The notes: generated from the letters alone by a model not told the origin. A stretch of DNA of 64,000 bases from Albifimbria verrucaria (GCA_020081605.1 JAHREC010000013.1:6014001-6078000), one strand, 5' to 3'; positions 21,438 through 32,872 are shown, numbered from the stretch's first letter. Numbers and translations: made by a program.

Positions 21438-23759
21438 ATGGTGAAGCGCAAGGTCGCCGCGCTCGAAAAAATTGACGCTGACTTGTAGGCGACCATGTCT
21501 GTTGATATTCACGCTTCTTGCTAACGTATTCGTACAGCGCGAGTCTGCAATACAAGATTCGTCGGGACCCCAAGTGAGTGCTTCACCGTCACCTGCGCAC
21601 ATGCCTTTGGCTAACCTTTCAGGTCTTACAAGGAAGAGTTCCTGAAGCAATGGGAGCAGTATGAGTCTCAGCGAGAGATCTTCCTCGTCTCTCCCGCCAC
21701 CGCCACTGCCGACTCGGTCGAGTCCTTCCACAACATCATTGACTTGATTGCCCACGTCGCCGAATGCTACCCCGAAGATACCCGGACCTTCCTGACGATC
21801 TGAAGGCCATATTGACCCAACATCATGCCGTTCTGCACCCTGAGCTCCGTGAGAAGATCGTGGGAAGCCTGGGTCTTTTGCGCCGAAAGGATGTCATCGA
21901 CTCTGTGAGCGTCTTGACGACCCTCTTCCCCATTCTCGTCGAGTCGCCAAGCAAATCTCTGCGCGAGATTCTCTTCCAGAAGATCCTGAGCGACATGCGT
22001 AACTCCAACTCGAAAGGCATCAACCACCCGCTTAACCGCACGATTCAGACCGTCCTCTACAACTTGGTGACCGCAGACCGCGCTTCTCCTCGAGCTATCT
22101 GGGCTATCAAACTGACCCGCGAGCTGTGGAAGCGGCAAATATGGACTGACGCGAAGCCTGTCGATGTCATGAAGGAGGCGTGTCTCTCCGAGAACGAAAA
22201 GGTTGTCGTCGGTGCCGTGCGCTTCTTCCTCGGTGGCGACAAGGAGCGAGAGGAGCTGGAGGACGAGAGCAGCGACGAGGAAGTGGACCTGGCCAAGGTC
22301 AAGCATCAGATTGGCATTAACAAGAAGACCAAGAAGCAAAGAGAGTGTACGACAAGGCTGTCGCGCAAGTCAAGAAACAGGAGCGAAAGAAGAACAAGCC
22401 ACACCCACTCAACTTCTCGGCACTGCATCTGCTTCACGACCCTCAAGGGTTCGCTGAGCAACTCTTCTCCAAGCATCTTCAGAACACAAAAGCGAAGCTT
22501 TCTCTCGAAACCAAGTTGCTGGTACTTCAGCTCGTCACGCGACTGATCGGCCTGCACAAGCTTACCGTTGTGTCACTGTACTCCTGGTTCATCAAGTTCC
22601 TTACCCCCGACAACAATCCGTCACTTCCTTCCTGGCCTCTCTGGCCCAGGCTACCCACGATTTGGTTCCGCCCGATGTCCTCGAGCCGCTGCTGCAGAAG
22701 ATTGCCAACGAGTTCGTTTCTGAGGCGGCCGCAAGTGAAGTCGCTGCTGCTGGTTTGAATGCGATCCGTGAGATCTGCGCTCGCCAGCCGCTAGCAATGA
22801 ACGACACGTTACTACAGGATTTGGTCCAGTACCGCAAGAGTAAGGACAAGGGTGTTATGATGGCAGCAAAGGGTCTGCTATCCTTGTACCGTGAGGTTGG
22901 CGCCGATTTGCTTAAGAAGAAGGACCGAGGCAAGGAGGCCACTATGGGACTCAAGACTGGCTCCCACGGACAGCGCCGATACGGAGAGCAAGCCGTCGGA
23001 CAGATTGAAGGTCTTGAGCTGCTTGCCAAGTACAAGGAGGAAGAGAGAAAGCGGAAGCGCCTGGAAAAGGGCCTTCCTGAGACTGCTGGAAGCGACGAAG
23101 AAAAGGACGAAGGGGATGAATCTGACTCGGACGGCTGGGAAGTTGGCTCTGATGACAGCAGCGATTCTGGCGAGTGGATCAATGTCGAACATTCGGACGA
23201 TGAGGCTCCTATGCTCAAGAAACGTAAACAGGGTGATGGGTCGGATGACGAAAGCGAGGACGAGAACGAGGAGGATATTGAGGCTGAGCTGAAGCGTATT
23301 TCGGAACTCGCCACGACAACCATCCTCACACCAGCCGATTTGGCCAAGCTTCAAGAGCTACGTACGGCGGCCGCTATTGAGAACGCCGCAGGTGGATCCA
23401 ACCGCAAGAGACGACAGCAAGAGCAGGAGAACCGCCACGCAGACGACGGCCTAACCGCGGAGAACATCGAGGCTCCAGCCAAGCTGCGCAAGCTGACCAA
23501 GGAGGAGAAGGTGGCGCTGGCTCGTGAGGGCAAACCGGACCGCGAGGAGCACAAGAGTACCCAGGCCATCCGCAAGTCCAAGAAGGAGGCCGCCGGCAAG
23601 AGTACCAGCAACAGGGAGAAGCAGCGCAAGAAGAACTTCCTCATGACGCTCGGCAAGGCCAAGAGCAAGCAGAAGAGGAGTTTGGTCCAGGCGCGCAAGG
23701 TCCTGCGGGGCCACGTCGAGAGAAGCACGAGGGGTGGACGGCGCAGAAACGGCATGTAA
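21438..23759 (+). CDS. SDA1: SDA1, 60S ribosome biogenesis factor
   Basis: Exons 21438-21484, 21538-21573 and 21623-23759. With three restored bases the CDS is 741 codons, the normal SDA1 size. It begins MVKRKVAALEKIDADF and continues LQYKIRRDPKSYKEEFLKQW, the conserved SDA1 N-terminus. The middle has the NUC130/SDA family blocks (LPLN-type HPLNFSALHLLHDPQGFAE), an acidic Glu/Asp stretch near residues 475-560, and a very basic C-terminus (NREKQRKKNFLMTLGKAKSK). SDA1 acts in nuclear maturation and export of pre-60S ribosomes and in actin-linked cell-cycle progression in yeast. Single missing bases at 21791-21792, 22345 and 22604-22608 split the frame; each is in or next to a repeat of one base. 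It is an ordinary essential gene inside the accessory region, so that region is not dispensable as a whole. Confidence 0.93.
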
Positions 23760-24132
23760 TCATCGTTGGGTCCAGTTATTTTGCCATGAATGGGTCATCA
23801 CAGTCACGAGTAAAAAGCGAAGGGACTAGAGGGAGTTCAGAGGTTAAATGCATGATTACTATTCATATTATTTGAGGTCTACCGTATGATCACCACAAAA
23901 CTCCTGGGAAGGGCATGTTAAAAGCACTATGAGGGAACTCCAATGAATGATATATCATGGCCTCATCATCTACGATTCTTACCTCGAATGTGTGGGATTC
24001 AGGGATATGAGATCGAGTGTGCTTGGCTTCACGACCTGTTGTAAGTTTCCGGCTGACCTTGACAGTTGACTAAGAACACGAGGCCCATGCTTGCGGATTC
24101 GCGTGAAAGGCCATCACGAAGAAGCCATCGCT
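23760..24132. other. Convergent intergenic region
   Basis: 3' flanks of SDA1 and the minus-strand orphan gene; nothing else seen. Confidence 0.5.
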
Positions 24133-24771
24133 TTACATGTCGACAGACCTGTCTGTCATGGTTGCGTCGTCATTCTCATGCTTATCATTGCTCATGGCAA
24201 GGAGTATGCGCGCAGCCTCGATAACTTCCGGGTCCTGTTCCTGTTCGTCAGTGTCTTGGGCGCTGCACAGGAGACTTGCGCCAGCGACAGCCTCAGGGTT
24301 TTCGTTGGGATCGTGTGCGCTCAGGAGAGCAAGCGTGCGAGCTGCTGCCATAGTTTCATCGTCTGCAGTTCTGTTAGGCCTGTTCTGGCGGCTGCGCCCG
24401 GCCTGGACTCGTCGAGGAGCCTGGACAGGAGCCCAAGGGGAGAGGTTTCTCACTACTGGGTTTGTTCCGCGTGGTACAGTAGGGCCTGGAGCAGCCGCGG
24501 CATGGTAGGATGGTGCGCCAGCAGGGGCAAAGACTTGCTGCTGTACGATAACGCCATTGGTTATGGTGTAATGAGGCGGGCAAGCCGGGGCGTAGACCTG
24601 TTGCTGTATAACACGTCCACCGTGGAGGGTAGACACTGTGCGAATGCCATGGTTGTTGCGTTCAATGTGACTGAGAGTAAGCCTAGAAGAGGGATGATGG
24701 CCCTGGAGGAATTGCTGCCGCTGACCCTGTGAGCCAGCAGGAGGGTCTCGATGCTCATCGTTAGCGTCCAT
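24133..24771 (-). CDS. Orphan Gln/Ala-rich protein
   Basis: ATG at 24771 starts MDANDEHRDPPAGSQ; an intact frame of 213 codons runs to the stop at 24133. In-frame sequence continues upstream but without a better ATG context. The protein has an internal repeat in its middle (IQQQVYAPACPPHY and VQQQVFAPAGAPSY) and a C-terminal Ala/Leu-rich motif in three degenerate copies (AAARTLALLSAHD, VAGASLLCSAQD, EAARILLAMSND). Motifs of this AAxxLxxMS kind occur in low-complexity proteins of Sordariomycetes, but no function is known to me. There is no signal peptide or membrane segment. The frame is intact, supporting expression. Confidence 0.55.
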   Translation of the reverse strand: MDANDEHRDPPAGSQGQRQQFLQGHHPSSRLTLSHIERNNHGIRTVSTLHGGRVIQQQVYAPACPPHYTITNGVIVQQQVFAPAGAPSYHAAAAPGPTVPRGTNPVVRNLSPWAPVQAPRRVQAGRSRQNRPNRTADDETMAAARTLALLSAHDPNENPEAVAGASLLCSAQDTDEQEQDPEVIEAARILLAMSNDKHENDDATMTDRSVDM

Positions 24772-26096
24772 GTTTAGGTCTAATGATGCTATGTGTGGTT
24801 GTGAGTGTACGTCCTGCGTACAAGTTGGTTGTCGTGATGGCTGGATGTATAGGAAAGAAAGGAGATGAAGCACGAATGGTGACACCTTATATCTAACTTT
24901 ATTCCGTTCTCAATCACTGAATGTGTGATCGTTTAAGAAGTAAGCTGGAACGTATTATATTGTCCACTAGGACAAGTCGTGGACAATGATGAGGTGTATT
25001 AAAACACAGAAGGGAAGGTCTTTGTGTTGTCAGAGGACATTGCACTGAAACTGCTTGATCATTCTAACACTCACCATGAATTAAGAACAAAAATGCACAG
25101 CATTTGTTCAGCCAAGATAGTTGGTTAAGAACGAACTGTTCAGTATCAACAACTCGTTGTACTGTATCTCAATCATGCGACTCAAACAAGTTGGGGGTTT
25201 CAAGGAAGACGGCACAAGCAAGCGTGTTGCATTGTTGGTCATGAGATGAGATACTGTACAGTAATCGTACCTTGATTACTTCATGTGAATAAGGGTTAGT
25301 AATTTCCATAGGACCCGGTTCCCCGAGCCGAAGGCGAAGTGTACCATATTGATTGACCATGTCTATGTCCGATAAATTGTATGTCATACAGTACATTCTA
25401 TATGCCAAAGACTAATTGATCATTTGTTCAGGTATGACAACAAATCCCTCGGAAATCGTTGCTCGCGCTTCAATCCTAGAAGAAAGTTGTTGCAAAACAC
25501 AGAATCTGGCTGGAGGACTGCAACTAGTCTCTAATAACACCATTGTCTATAGCTACCTTGACTGCTTCTAGGCAGGTATATGTCTGAATTGATATGGTGA
25601 CAGTCCCAAGCAGATCGCCGAGACTTACACTTGCGTCCGCTTCAAGGTATAGCTCTAACTTGAAGCTCGGTAGTTTTGCATGGGCCTTGTTAAGAGTTCC
25701 ATTTGACAGGTCGTTCGAGCGGGTCTTCATCTTGGCCTCAATCATCTTGTTAGACAATGGCTATTCCTACTCATAAGCCGGCAGAGACCTATCTAGCACG
25801 TTTGGTCACTCATAATCTAACTGATAGCAAAAGGAATAGCATTGGGTACTATTACAAAAGCTACATTATATTCTTGGTTAGCAAACACAACTGAAATCGT
25901 TTTCCCCTGCCAGATAGATGTCCAAGTCTGCGCAAACTACAACAGCATGCAGTTCTACCAAACCTAAACCCGCAATTCCACGGGTATCAACTCGTCCTTA
26001 ATCTTCTCATTTAATACCTTCACCCCTTAATCAAAACATAAACCCTGAAATGTTCATCTCATAGACAAACGCGGGTCGATCCTCCATCGCTCAGGT
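24772..26096. other. Region with uncertain small exons
   Basis: AT-rich. Two minus-strand open stretches (25757-25571 and 25414-25272) each end at a possible donor (AAG/GTAGCT and AAG/GTACGA), and the second follows a plausible acceptor (ATTAG). Their translations (LEADASVSLGDLLGTVT; TLRLRLGEPGPMEITNPYS) look weakly coding. They could be exons of one short orphan gene, but start, end and frame joining are not settled. Confidence 0.3.
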
Positions 26097-27698
26097 CTAT
26101 TTGCCCTGGCCAGGAACATTGATTCGGTAGTTCATCTGACCAAAAAGTTCATACAAATGTTGGAAGCCGTTTCCTACTGCATCAAGCCTACCATACATGT
26201 AGTACTTTAAAGCAGATTCATCAACCACAGAATCCTTGTTGCCCTTGCCATCGTTGGCTGCATCTTGTTTGTTTGGCTGCTCTAATGTAGTGGCGCGATC
26301 CTGCAGTGAGTTCTCGTCTGCTCTGGACTGGAGAATCCCTAGTTGGTCGATGTCGCTGCTAATACTCTCCACGACAGAGAAGATCCGAGTAATTTGTTCT
26401 CGATTGTTAAGTGTCATTGCCTCCGTCTTGTCAAAACGAGCTTGAAATAAGGAAAACTCTTCGCGTGATGGCGCCTGGGTACTCTGTGAAGGAGCAGGTC
26501 CAGCATTCGCCCCGGTAATTTGCTCCATAATATGTATGACAGTCTGTTCGAAGTCCCCGCTGAGGCTGTTCAGTTTATCAGACAGCTGCGAGATCAATGT
26601 CTCATGTCGCGAAAGTGCTGTTATTATAGTCTCGAGTGTCGCTTCGTCTATGGAACCTGGTGTTTCCTTGGGCGACTTGACGGCTTCATTAGACTTCTTA
26701 GAAGAAGCCGGTTCAGAGCTTGGATCGTTACCTTGAGCAGCTTCAACTTGAGCCTTGGGTACTGCATTGGTGGGTCGTGACACCTTTGAAACTGGTGCAG
26801 TTTGTGGGAGCGGGATCGGTGAGCCAACGGTAGGGTCTACACCACACCCTGTTACTTCCTCTGTGACCGGAACACCCTTGGTAGGAAGACTGAGTGACGT
26901 GTGGACTGTAGCGGGTAGTTTGTGAGGTGGGAGCCATGTCACCACAGGATCCCAACCGGGGTAGTCGCGTCGAATGAGACTAAAAAGCTTACCAGACTGC
27001 TCAGCCTTCTCTTGACCGAACAACATATAGAGCCAGATGATGCGAATAAAGGACTTGTCAGTATCATAAGACTTGGTGAAGGGGTGGCTTGTGACTGCAG
27101 ACAGCGAACTGATTGACGGGTTCATTGCCTTTTCGGCAAAGCCGACGAAGCTGCGTCTTTCTTCTTCATCCAACTGAGGGAAGATTCTCTCATAGACCTT
27201 CTTGGCCAAGTTCGCGACAGTGACGAGGTTTATGCTGCGGGTGATAGAGGGCCAAGAGCAACCTGCTGGAATGAGGCTTGCATCAGGCACTTCGATAGCA
27301 TAGGCTCTATCGGTACGAGCGGTTGAGCTGTTTGCCCGAGGAAGTCCTTGTCTAGAGTCTGGGCGGCGCGACAACAGGCGTCTACTTTTGGTAAAACGAG
27401 AGCGGCGGCCTCGAATGGGAGAGATGCGCGAGGGCTTCCGTGGTGGCGAACGCGGCTTGACTGAAGGCGATTTGTTACGAGAGCTAGGCGAGTCGTTGCT
27501 GATCTCATGATATTTTCGCCTAAGCGATCTTCTTGGGGTTGTTTCGTCATCATTACTGGGGATGTAATCCACGCCGTCAAACATCGAATGGTCGATCTGG
27601 GTAGGTGGCTCGTTTGATGTATCAGAAAGCGCTGGAACGAGTGTTTGACTTGACTGAGGTGTGTCCCCAGAGTTAGTCTCGGTGGGAGGACGGTCCAT
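26097..27698 (-). CDS. Orphan protein B: basic N-terminus, shared domain, coiled coils
   Basis: An intact 534-codon frame from ATG at 27698 (MDRPPTETNSGDTP). Residues 1-60 are polar. Residues 57-125 are rich in Arg, Ser and Pro (SPPRKPSRISPIRGRRS), suggesting nuclear or nucleic-acid binding. Residues about 157-255 form a compact domain (VANLAKKVYERIF, DTDKSFIRIIWLYMLFGQ, RDYPGWDPVV) that also occurs in the relic at 13595-14000. A Pro/Ser/Thr linker (260-350) is followed by two likely coiled coils, about 352-395 (SRHETLISQLSDKLNSL) and 413-455, and a polar tail ending YELFGQMNYRINVPGQGK. It has no signal peptide or membrane segment. I do not recognise the domain. The arrangement suggests a self-associating nuclear protein, but that is inference. 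The start lies 41 codons inside a longer open stretch that lacks another ATG. Confidence 0.65.
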   Translation of the reverse strand: MDRPPTETNSGDTPQSSQTLVPALSDTSNEPPTQIDHSMFDGVDYIPSNDDETTPRRSLRRKYHEISNDSPSSRNKSPSVKPRSPPRKPSRISPIRGRRSRFTKSRRLLSRRPDSRQGLPRANSSTARTDRAYAIEVPDASLIPAGCSWPSITRSINLVTVANLAKKVYERIFPQLDEEERRSFVGFAEKAMNPSISSLSAVTSHPFTKSYDTDKSFIRIIWLYMLFGQEKAEQSGKLFSLIRRDYPGWDPVVTWLPPHKLPATVHTSLSLPTKGVPVTEEVTGCGVDPTVGSPIPLPQTAPVSKVSRPTNAVPKAQVEAAQGNDPSSEPASSKKSNEAVKSPKETPGSIDEATLETIITALSRHETLISQLSDKLNSLSGDFEQTVIHIMEQITGANAGPAPSQSTQAPSREEFSLFQARFDKTEAMTLNNREQITRIFSVVESISSDIDQLGILQSRADENSLQDRATTLEQPNKQDAANDGKGNKDSVVDESALKYYMYGRLDAVGNGFQHLYELFGQMNYRINVPGQGK

Positions 27699-28936
27699 GA
27701 TGGCCTTCCTGTGGTGTTTCCGGCTGAGAACTCTGCTGACTGAGAAGGGTAGAAGTTGATGGATGCCGAGTGGGCAGGCCTGACGATGATCCCGTCGTTT
27801 TGATCGGGGTTTGTCCAAATCGCTCTTCTGGTACGGTTCTCAACTGGCTGTTTGATGTTTGAAGCACAGCTTTGAGAGTGTGTGAGCGAACGCGAGCTCG
27901 GAAGAAGAGCGTTTCACGGATACCTGGTGATTTATTAGATGGTGTATGAAAACGGATGGAATAACTCACGAGAACCTGAGAATGGCCGTTGAAAAGGTTC
28001 CCAAGTACTCATGACCAGACGAGGTCTGCACAGCCTGTGGATGGAAATCGATCACAAGGCACAGAAGAACAAGCCAAGCTGCGTTTGGATGCTGTGGTTG
28101 CCGTGAATCACTTCATCCAGAGCAAGGTGTGAGGAACGGAGGAAGCGAGAAGTGAAGAAGACAAACGGCACTTGGGGTGGTGGAAGAATGCGTGGGCAGG
28201 TGATGACTAGCAAACGCCCAGACAGCTGGCAAACAGCCCATGGCAAGCTGCAGTCTCCCTTTTCTTATCAGCAAAATTTTATTACCATCATGGAGGGACC
28301 AAAAAGAGGCCAGGGCTGATATATTGTCTACAGAAAAGTGAAATCTGGCGTATACGGGCGGTTAGTAGTTCTTCAATCCTGAATGAAGCTGACTGGTAAA
28401 TTTGGACGAGCTGTTCTTGTTATTCACGACACGTGCTACCCCATTCTTCAAACGCGTTCAATACACCCTTAGATGATGTTGAGTCGCAGTGTTACACTTC
28501 CATTTTCAAGTATTGGCTAGGAATTTAATCTCTTGCAAATATCAGGGTTATAAGTACCTAATTAATTGGCCTTGCGTTTACGGAGAGGAGCTTCTGATAT
28601 AAGATGCTGTGTAGCCTGCAAGCTTGGATCACGAAGATTAATTATTCATGATAGAGCAATACCGTGCTAAAGATGGAGAAAGTATTTAAAAATAAGCCTG
28701 ACTCCTGTTGTATTTTCTAGCTAAGCAATCCGCGTCTGTATCTCATTCCTATGCACCATTCGAGAAGCTTTTGACCAAAGGATTTAAAGCTTGCTTGCTT
28801 CTCAGTCTTCGTTACCAGCCATCGTTGCCCTCATGCTGTCTTTATTTCTTGCCTCACCGAGACTCACTGGGTCCTCTAGCCCCCAAATTCGTCGAAATCT
28901 TTGGTGTATTCTCAACTAGCCATAAAATCCCCATCT
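27699..28936. other. Intergenic region, no supported gene
   Basis: Upstream of orphan gene B. A minus-strand open stretch at 27673-27969 overlaps its start in another frame and may be an unspliced upstream exon, but no joining fits. The rest is AT-rich. Confidence 0.35.
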
Positions 28937-29892
28937 CTAGATTCTTAACACTGGCCCTAGTAGCCATACTTTTCTGTATATTGTCGAGCTGATTGCAAAA
29001 AGACTCTGGGATGTCTGCAAAGTATCGAGCAGAGCGGAGGTCTCTTTCTGAAAAGTAATCGAAGTCGCCTGCTTATCCACCACATCGTTTAGCTTGGAGA
29101 TAAGATGGATTACATTTCCATTTACGGAGTTAAGCTTGATAGCAGCCTGGACCTGGAAATCTTTCGAAGACCACTGGGCTTTCTGTAAAGCATCAAGCTT
29201 AGCAGAAGTCTGAGTCTGGAAATCGTCTGAAGTCTCATAGGTTTTCTCCTGGGCTTTCAGTAAAGCATCAAGTTTGACGCAAGTCTGAGTCTGGAAATCG
29301 CTCAAAGTCTCCTGGATATCCCCTAGCTGGGTAGATAACGTTACCAGAGTCTGCTCCAGGCTGTTGTCATTAATTGAAACGTCGACAGTGTTGTTCTTTG
29401 CAAGACCTTCATCTTGTTTCTTTCGTTCGTGGATCTGCGCGCTGATGGTGGTGATTATTTCACCTAACACAGAAAACTTTTCTCTGAGGTTGGGGAGGCA
29501 GGTATCACTTTGAAGTATTATTTCGTCGACATTCTGCAGCCCTTGAGTAGGCCCGGGAGTCAGGGTGGATGATTTCTCTCTGCTTCTTTCTCTAGCGAAA
29601 GATGAAGTAACGAGAGGTGAATTCGAAGTCGTGGAAGATGGACTCGATGATCTAGGGATAAGTTAGCTATAGAGTTATAGACTCTGATTCAAGACAGATT
29701 ATACCTAACCGCGGAAGCGGCCTGAATGCTACCAGGCGGGGCTTGAGAAGTTGATTGAGACCCCGAAGGAGAGCCCGTGTTAGCATTGTCTGTAGATTCT
29801 AGCTGAGGCACTTCGCCAGAAGTCCGTCTCTTTGGAGGAGTTCCATCCATCTGAGGAGAAGATGGCCCTCTTTTCTGTCCGCCGGAACTCAT
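28937..29892 (-). CDS. Orphan protein C: repeat-containing coiled-coil protein
   Basis: Exon 1 29892-29705 (MSSGGQKRGPSSPQMDG start) and exon 2 29651-28937, joined by a 53-nt GTATAA...CCTAG intron; the sum is exactly 301 codons with no frameshift. The N-terminal 110 residues are Ser/Pro/Gln-rich with a basic patch (PPKRRTSG), a likely nuclear signal. From about residue 140 the protein is helical, with an internal repeat of about 30 residues whose core is DFQTQTxxKLDALxKAQ (seen in DFQTQTCVKLDALLKAQ, DFQTQTSAKLDALQKAQ and DFQVQAAIKLNSV). This is predicted to make a long coiled coil. It shares architecture with orphan B and is encoded on the same strand about 1.2 kb upstream of it. Function unknown. 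Confidence 0.6.
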
Positions 29893-30112
29893 TTTTTAGA
29901 ACAGTCACGAGGAGATTACTCGAGCGTGCCTCAGACTGCTGGTGGTCCTATGCGAGTGACAAAAGTGATAAAGAGATCAGGGTGTGAGCAGATAGGGCGA
30001 GTGGTGCACTTCTTCGATGACGAGAGAAAGTTGTTAAAGTCGATCAGAGGAGATGAAATGGGAGAATGAGCGAAATGTATACACCTGGCTAGGTCAGGTG
30101 ATCGATACGAAA

Positions 30113-30180
30113 GCTTGCCAGCTGCGTATGAGATTTGGACTGCTTTGCCAGCTGTGTATGGGATTTGATTGCTTTGCCAG
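30113..30180 (+). repeat. 29-bp tandem repeat, 2.3 units
   Basis: GCTTTGCCAGCTGTGTATGG and the rest of the 29-bp unit recur with a few changes, followed by a partial third GCTTTGCCAG. Confidence 0.75.
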
Positions 30181-30493
30181 TGTAAGCCGTACAGTCGTAC
30201 TCCGGATTTACCCTATCTCGCGACTAACTCTGGTAGACATCAAGTGGAGAGCTGTAACTTGCTTGTAATATAACATTTCACGCTGGTTAGGCGTGCAGTC
30301 GTGATTCTATTCGACATACGAGAAATCGTTAGCTCTCTTTATAATATAGAAGGAGTCAAGGATCGCTAGAACCTCAATAGCTATAACTAACCATAGAAGC
30401 ATTGAGTTTCTAGAGTAGAACAATGCTAGCAGATATGAGGATGTAGGTGAGGATTGTTTCGATTGAAATGTGATATAATTGAAAAAGACTGAG

Positions 30494-30680
30494 ATCCTTT
30501 ACCGCCGCAAGGGCACACGATGGAAACTCAGTTTGCACACCGATGAGGTTATGACACCGTGCGGATGTCGATTGTGCGCGCCCTAGGAGAGCGGAACGAA
30601 CTGAATACAAGAGCAAGGCCCGAAGGTAAAGCTCAAGGGCACGATTCAGTTCCTTTGGGTCGTGTTTTAGGTTGGATGAA
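30494..30680 (+). repeat. Dispersed ~185-bp repeat, copy 2
   Basis: Same orientation as copy 1 at 14196-14380, with long shared blocks (GTGCGCGCCCTAGGAGAGCG; GCTCAAGGGCACGATTCAGT). It lies about 0.6 kb upstream of orphan gene C, as copy 1 lies upstream of the family relic. Confidence 0.8.
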
Positions 30681-31301
30681 ACAAATCCTCACGTACATCC
30701 GTCATATCTGCCTGGGAAGTTGTTAGTACACAAACAGACGGGGTGAAGATGACGCGTCAATAACCAGCCGATTGCATATTCTCTATGTACAGTCAACGTA
30801 TTTAACTGTATCCGTAAATACATGGCACGAGGCGATCAAGTGGTTGGAGAACATGGGGCGATCTTGCGATAATCGATGTCAGGTAAGGTGCACAGGTAAG
30901 AACAGCCACTGTCAAACGAAGCTGGCACTGGACCTTATCTTGTCGCTTATCTTATCACATAGTCATTTCCGTAGCATGCTTCCATAGTGATGGGTAGTCC
31001 TTGAGGCAAAGGGCCGAGATGAAAGCCGGCTTTCAATGGACATTGGGTAATATAGAGTAGGTACTCTGTAGTCTACAGTGACATCATCTTTTTCTCAAGC
31101 TAATACGTTGTACATTGTATCTCTTCTTAACTTGGTGGCTACGACATCTAGTCAATCTCACATTCGACAGAACAAACATATACAGCGTATGCAACCAAGA
31201 CAACACAGCTTTACCCAGTTTGACATTTCTATTTCCAACCAGATGAATGTGATTCCTTTCGTCTAATTATCCTGTATTTACAACAGCTAAGCAATAGGCT
31301 C

Positions 31302-32821
31302 TTATTTCTTGATAATGGCCGTCGCCTCCTGCATCTTCGTCTCGTCAGCCAACAGCTCCACTGCCAGATGCGCCTCCGCCCTGGCAACAATCTCCGTTTG
31401 CGTGTACGAAAACTCCGTGCCCGCCGACTTCGCAAAAGCCGGCTCGTGGTTGAAGCCGCACGGGTCGGTAGAAGCCGGGTCGCAGATGCCGTAGTTGGGG
31501 TGGAAGATGACCTTGTCCACGCCGAGCAGCGCCTTGGTGGTCGGGTCCAGCACCGGGTTCTGCGCCCACGATGCGTCTGACGACGCTGGCGCGAAATCGC
31601 TGACGACAAAGTTGGTCAGGCCGTATGCGGGCGACTTGATGAGCGAGATGAAGGCGTCGGGGAAGTAGGGGACGACCTCGAGCGCTGGGTACTTGAGATC
31701 GGAGGAGATGGCGCCGGTGGTGAGGTTCTTGATGCGCTTGGTGACCGTATCGGCAATGGCAGGCAGATCTAGCGTGTATCGGCTGCGCAGATCCACGGTG
31801 ATGTCGAGCTCCTTGGCCGTCGCGTTTCCAGGAAGATAGAACTTCAAGCGACGAGTCACCGGAAAGGGCTCGGAATGTCTCGATCGACAGGGTAAGCGGT
31901 CCCTTGGAGCTCTCAGATGCGTGGCCACCAGGTCCTGTGATGTTGATGCTCACGCCGCCAGCTACCGCATCGTCGGCGATGACGTAGCTGACACCGGGGT
32001 AGGTCTTGTCGAAAATCCCGGCCACCGTCTTCTCAACCGTATCCTTGGTCGAGCCGATCACGCCAAACCCGATCAACGACTGGACAACGTTGGTGGCGTA
32101 TACGCCGACGTTCTCAACCAGAGAGGCGCTCGATGCGGTTCCTGGAAGAGTGCCTGCCAGATCCCTAACGAGGACCATGGCCTGGTACGCCTTGGCAACT
32201 GCCTCGGAGTGCGTCTTGCCTGTAAAGCGAGGAACAGGTTGAGACGAGCGTTCATGGGTTGGACTGCGCTGCTGGCTGTAGGGTGCGCCATCATCCAGAT
32301 ATCAGAGCCATCAAACGCTCCGGCCTTGTTAAGCTTGAATTTGCCGGCTCCGTTCTCCTCATCAGGGCAACCAAGGACTCTGACACGACCGGGAACACCG
32401 AACTTCACCAAGGCCTCGGCCGTCAAAGTCGCAGCAGCGATACCATTCAAAACGATGTGGTTGTGTCCGCAAGCATGACCAATGCCGGCAAGAGCATCAT
32501 ACTCAGCCAGGAATCCAATCGTAGGAAGCTCTCCGTCAGTCCCTCCGGACGATTCTCAAAGACAAGTTCAAACGCCGTGTCGAGATCGTATGCGTGTGGT
32601 GTCACCTCCCAGTTGCCAAGGGCTGTGAAATGGTCAACGACCAGGTCGTGGGCATGGTGCTCATCGCGGCCAAGTTCGGGGTCGTGGTAGATCTCGACGG
32701 CAATGTCCTTCAGGGCTGGCCACACAGCGTTGGATGTGTCTGCCAGAAACGGTCCGAGATTGGATAGATCTGCGGCCTGGGCCACCGTCGCGGCGACAAC
32801 GAGTGCAGTGATGGAGCGCAT
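31302..32821 (-). CDS. Secreted M20-family metallopeptidase/amidohydrolase
   Basis: Begins MRSITALVVAATVAQA, a signal peptide, and yields about 506 residues. Metal-binding M20 signatures are present: EYDALAGIGHACGHN, then DEENGAGK, and near the C-terminus HPNYGICDPASTDPCGFNHEP. The dimerization-domain region (ISINITGPGGHASE-like) is in the middle. The family hydrolyses peptide or N-acyl amide bonds using two zinc ions; this resembles the aminoacylase-1-like-2/peptidase group, here exported. The frame lacks one base at 32524-32525 and at 32231-32232. Near 31841-31852 the shift is in the other direction, as if one base were added (SSLKFYLPGNAT would then read through). With these corrections the codon count is exact. 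Substrate unknown. Confidence 0.8.
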
Positions 32822-32872
32822 GTTGATCTGCGTGTTGATGGATGCTGATCCCTATGCATGACTATTGCTTGT

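Larger units (their letters stand above)
29893..31301. other. Intergenic accessory region
   Basis: No supported gene. Contains a 29-bp tandem repeat (30113-30180) and dispersed-repeat copy 2 (30494-30680). Confidence 0.45.
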
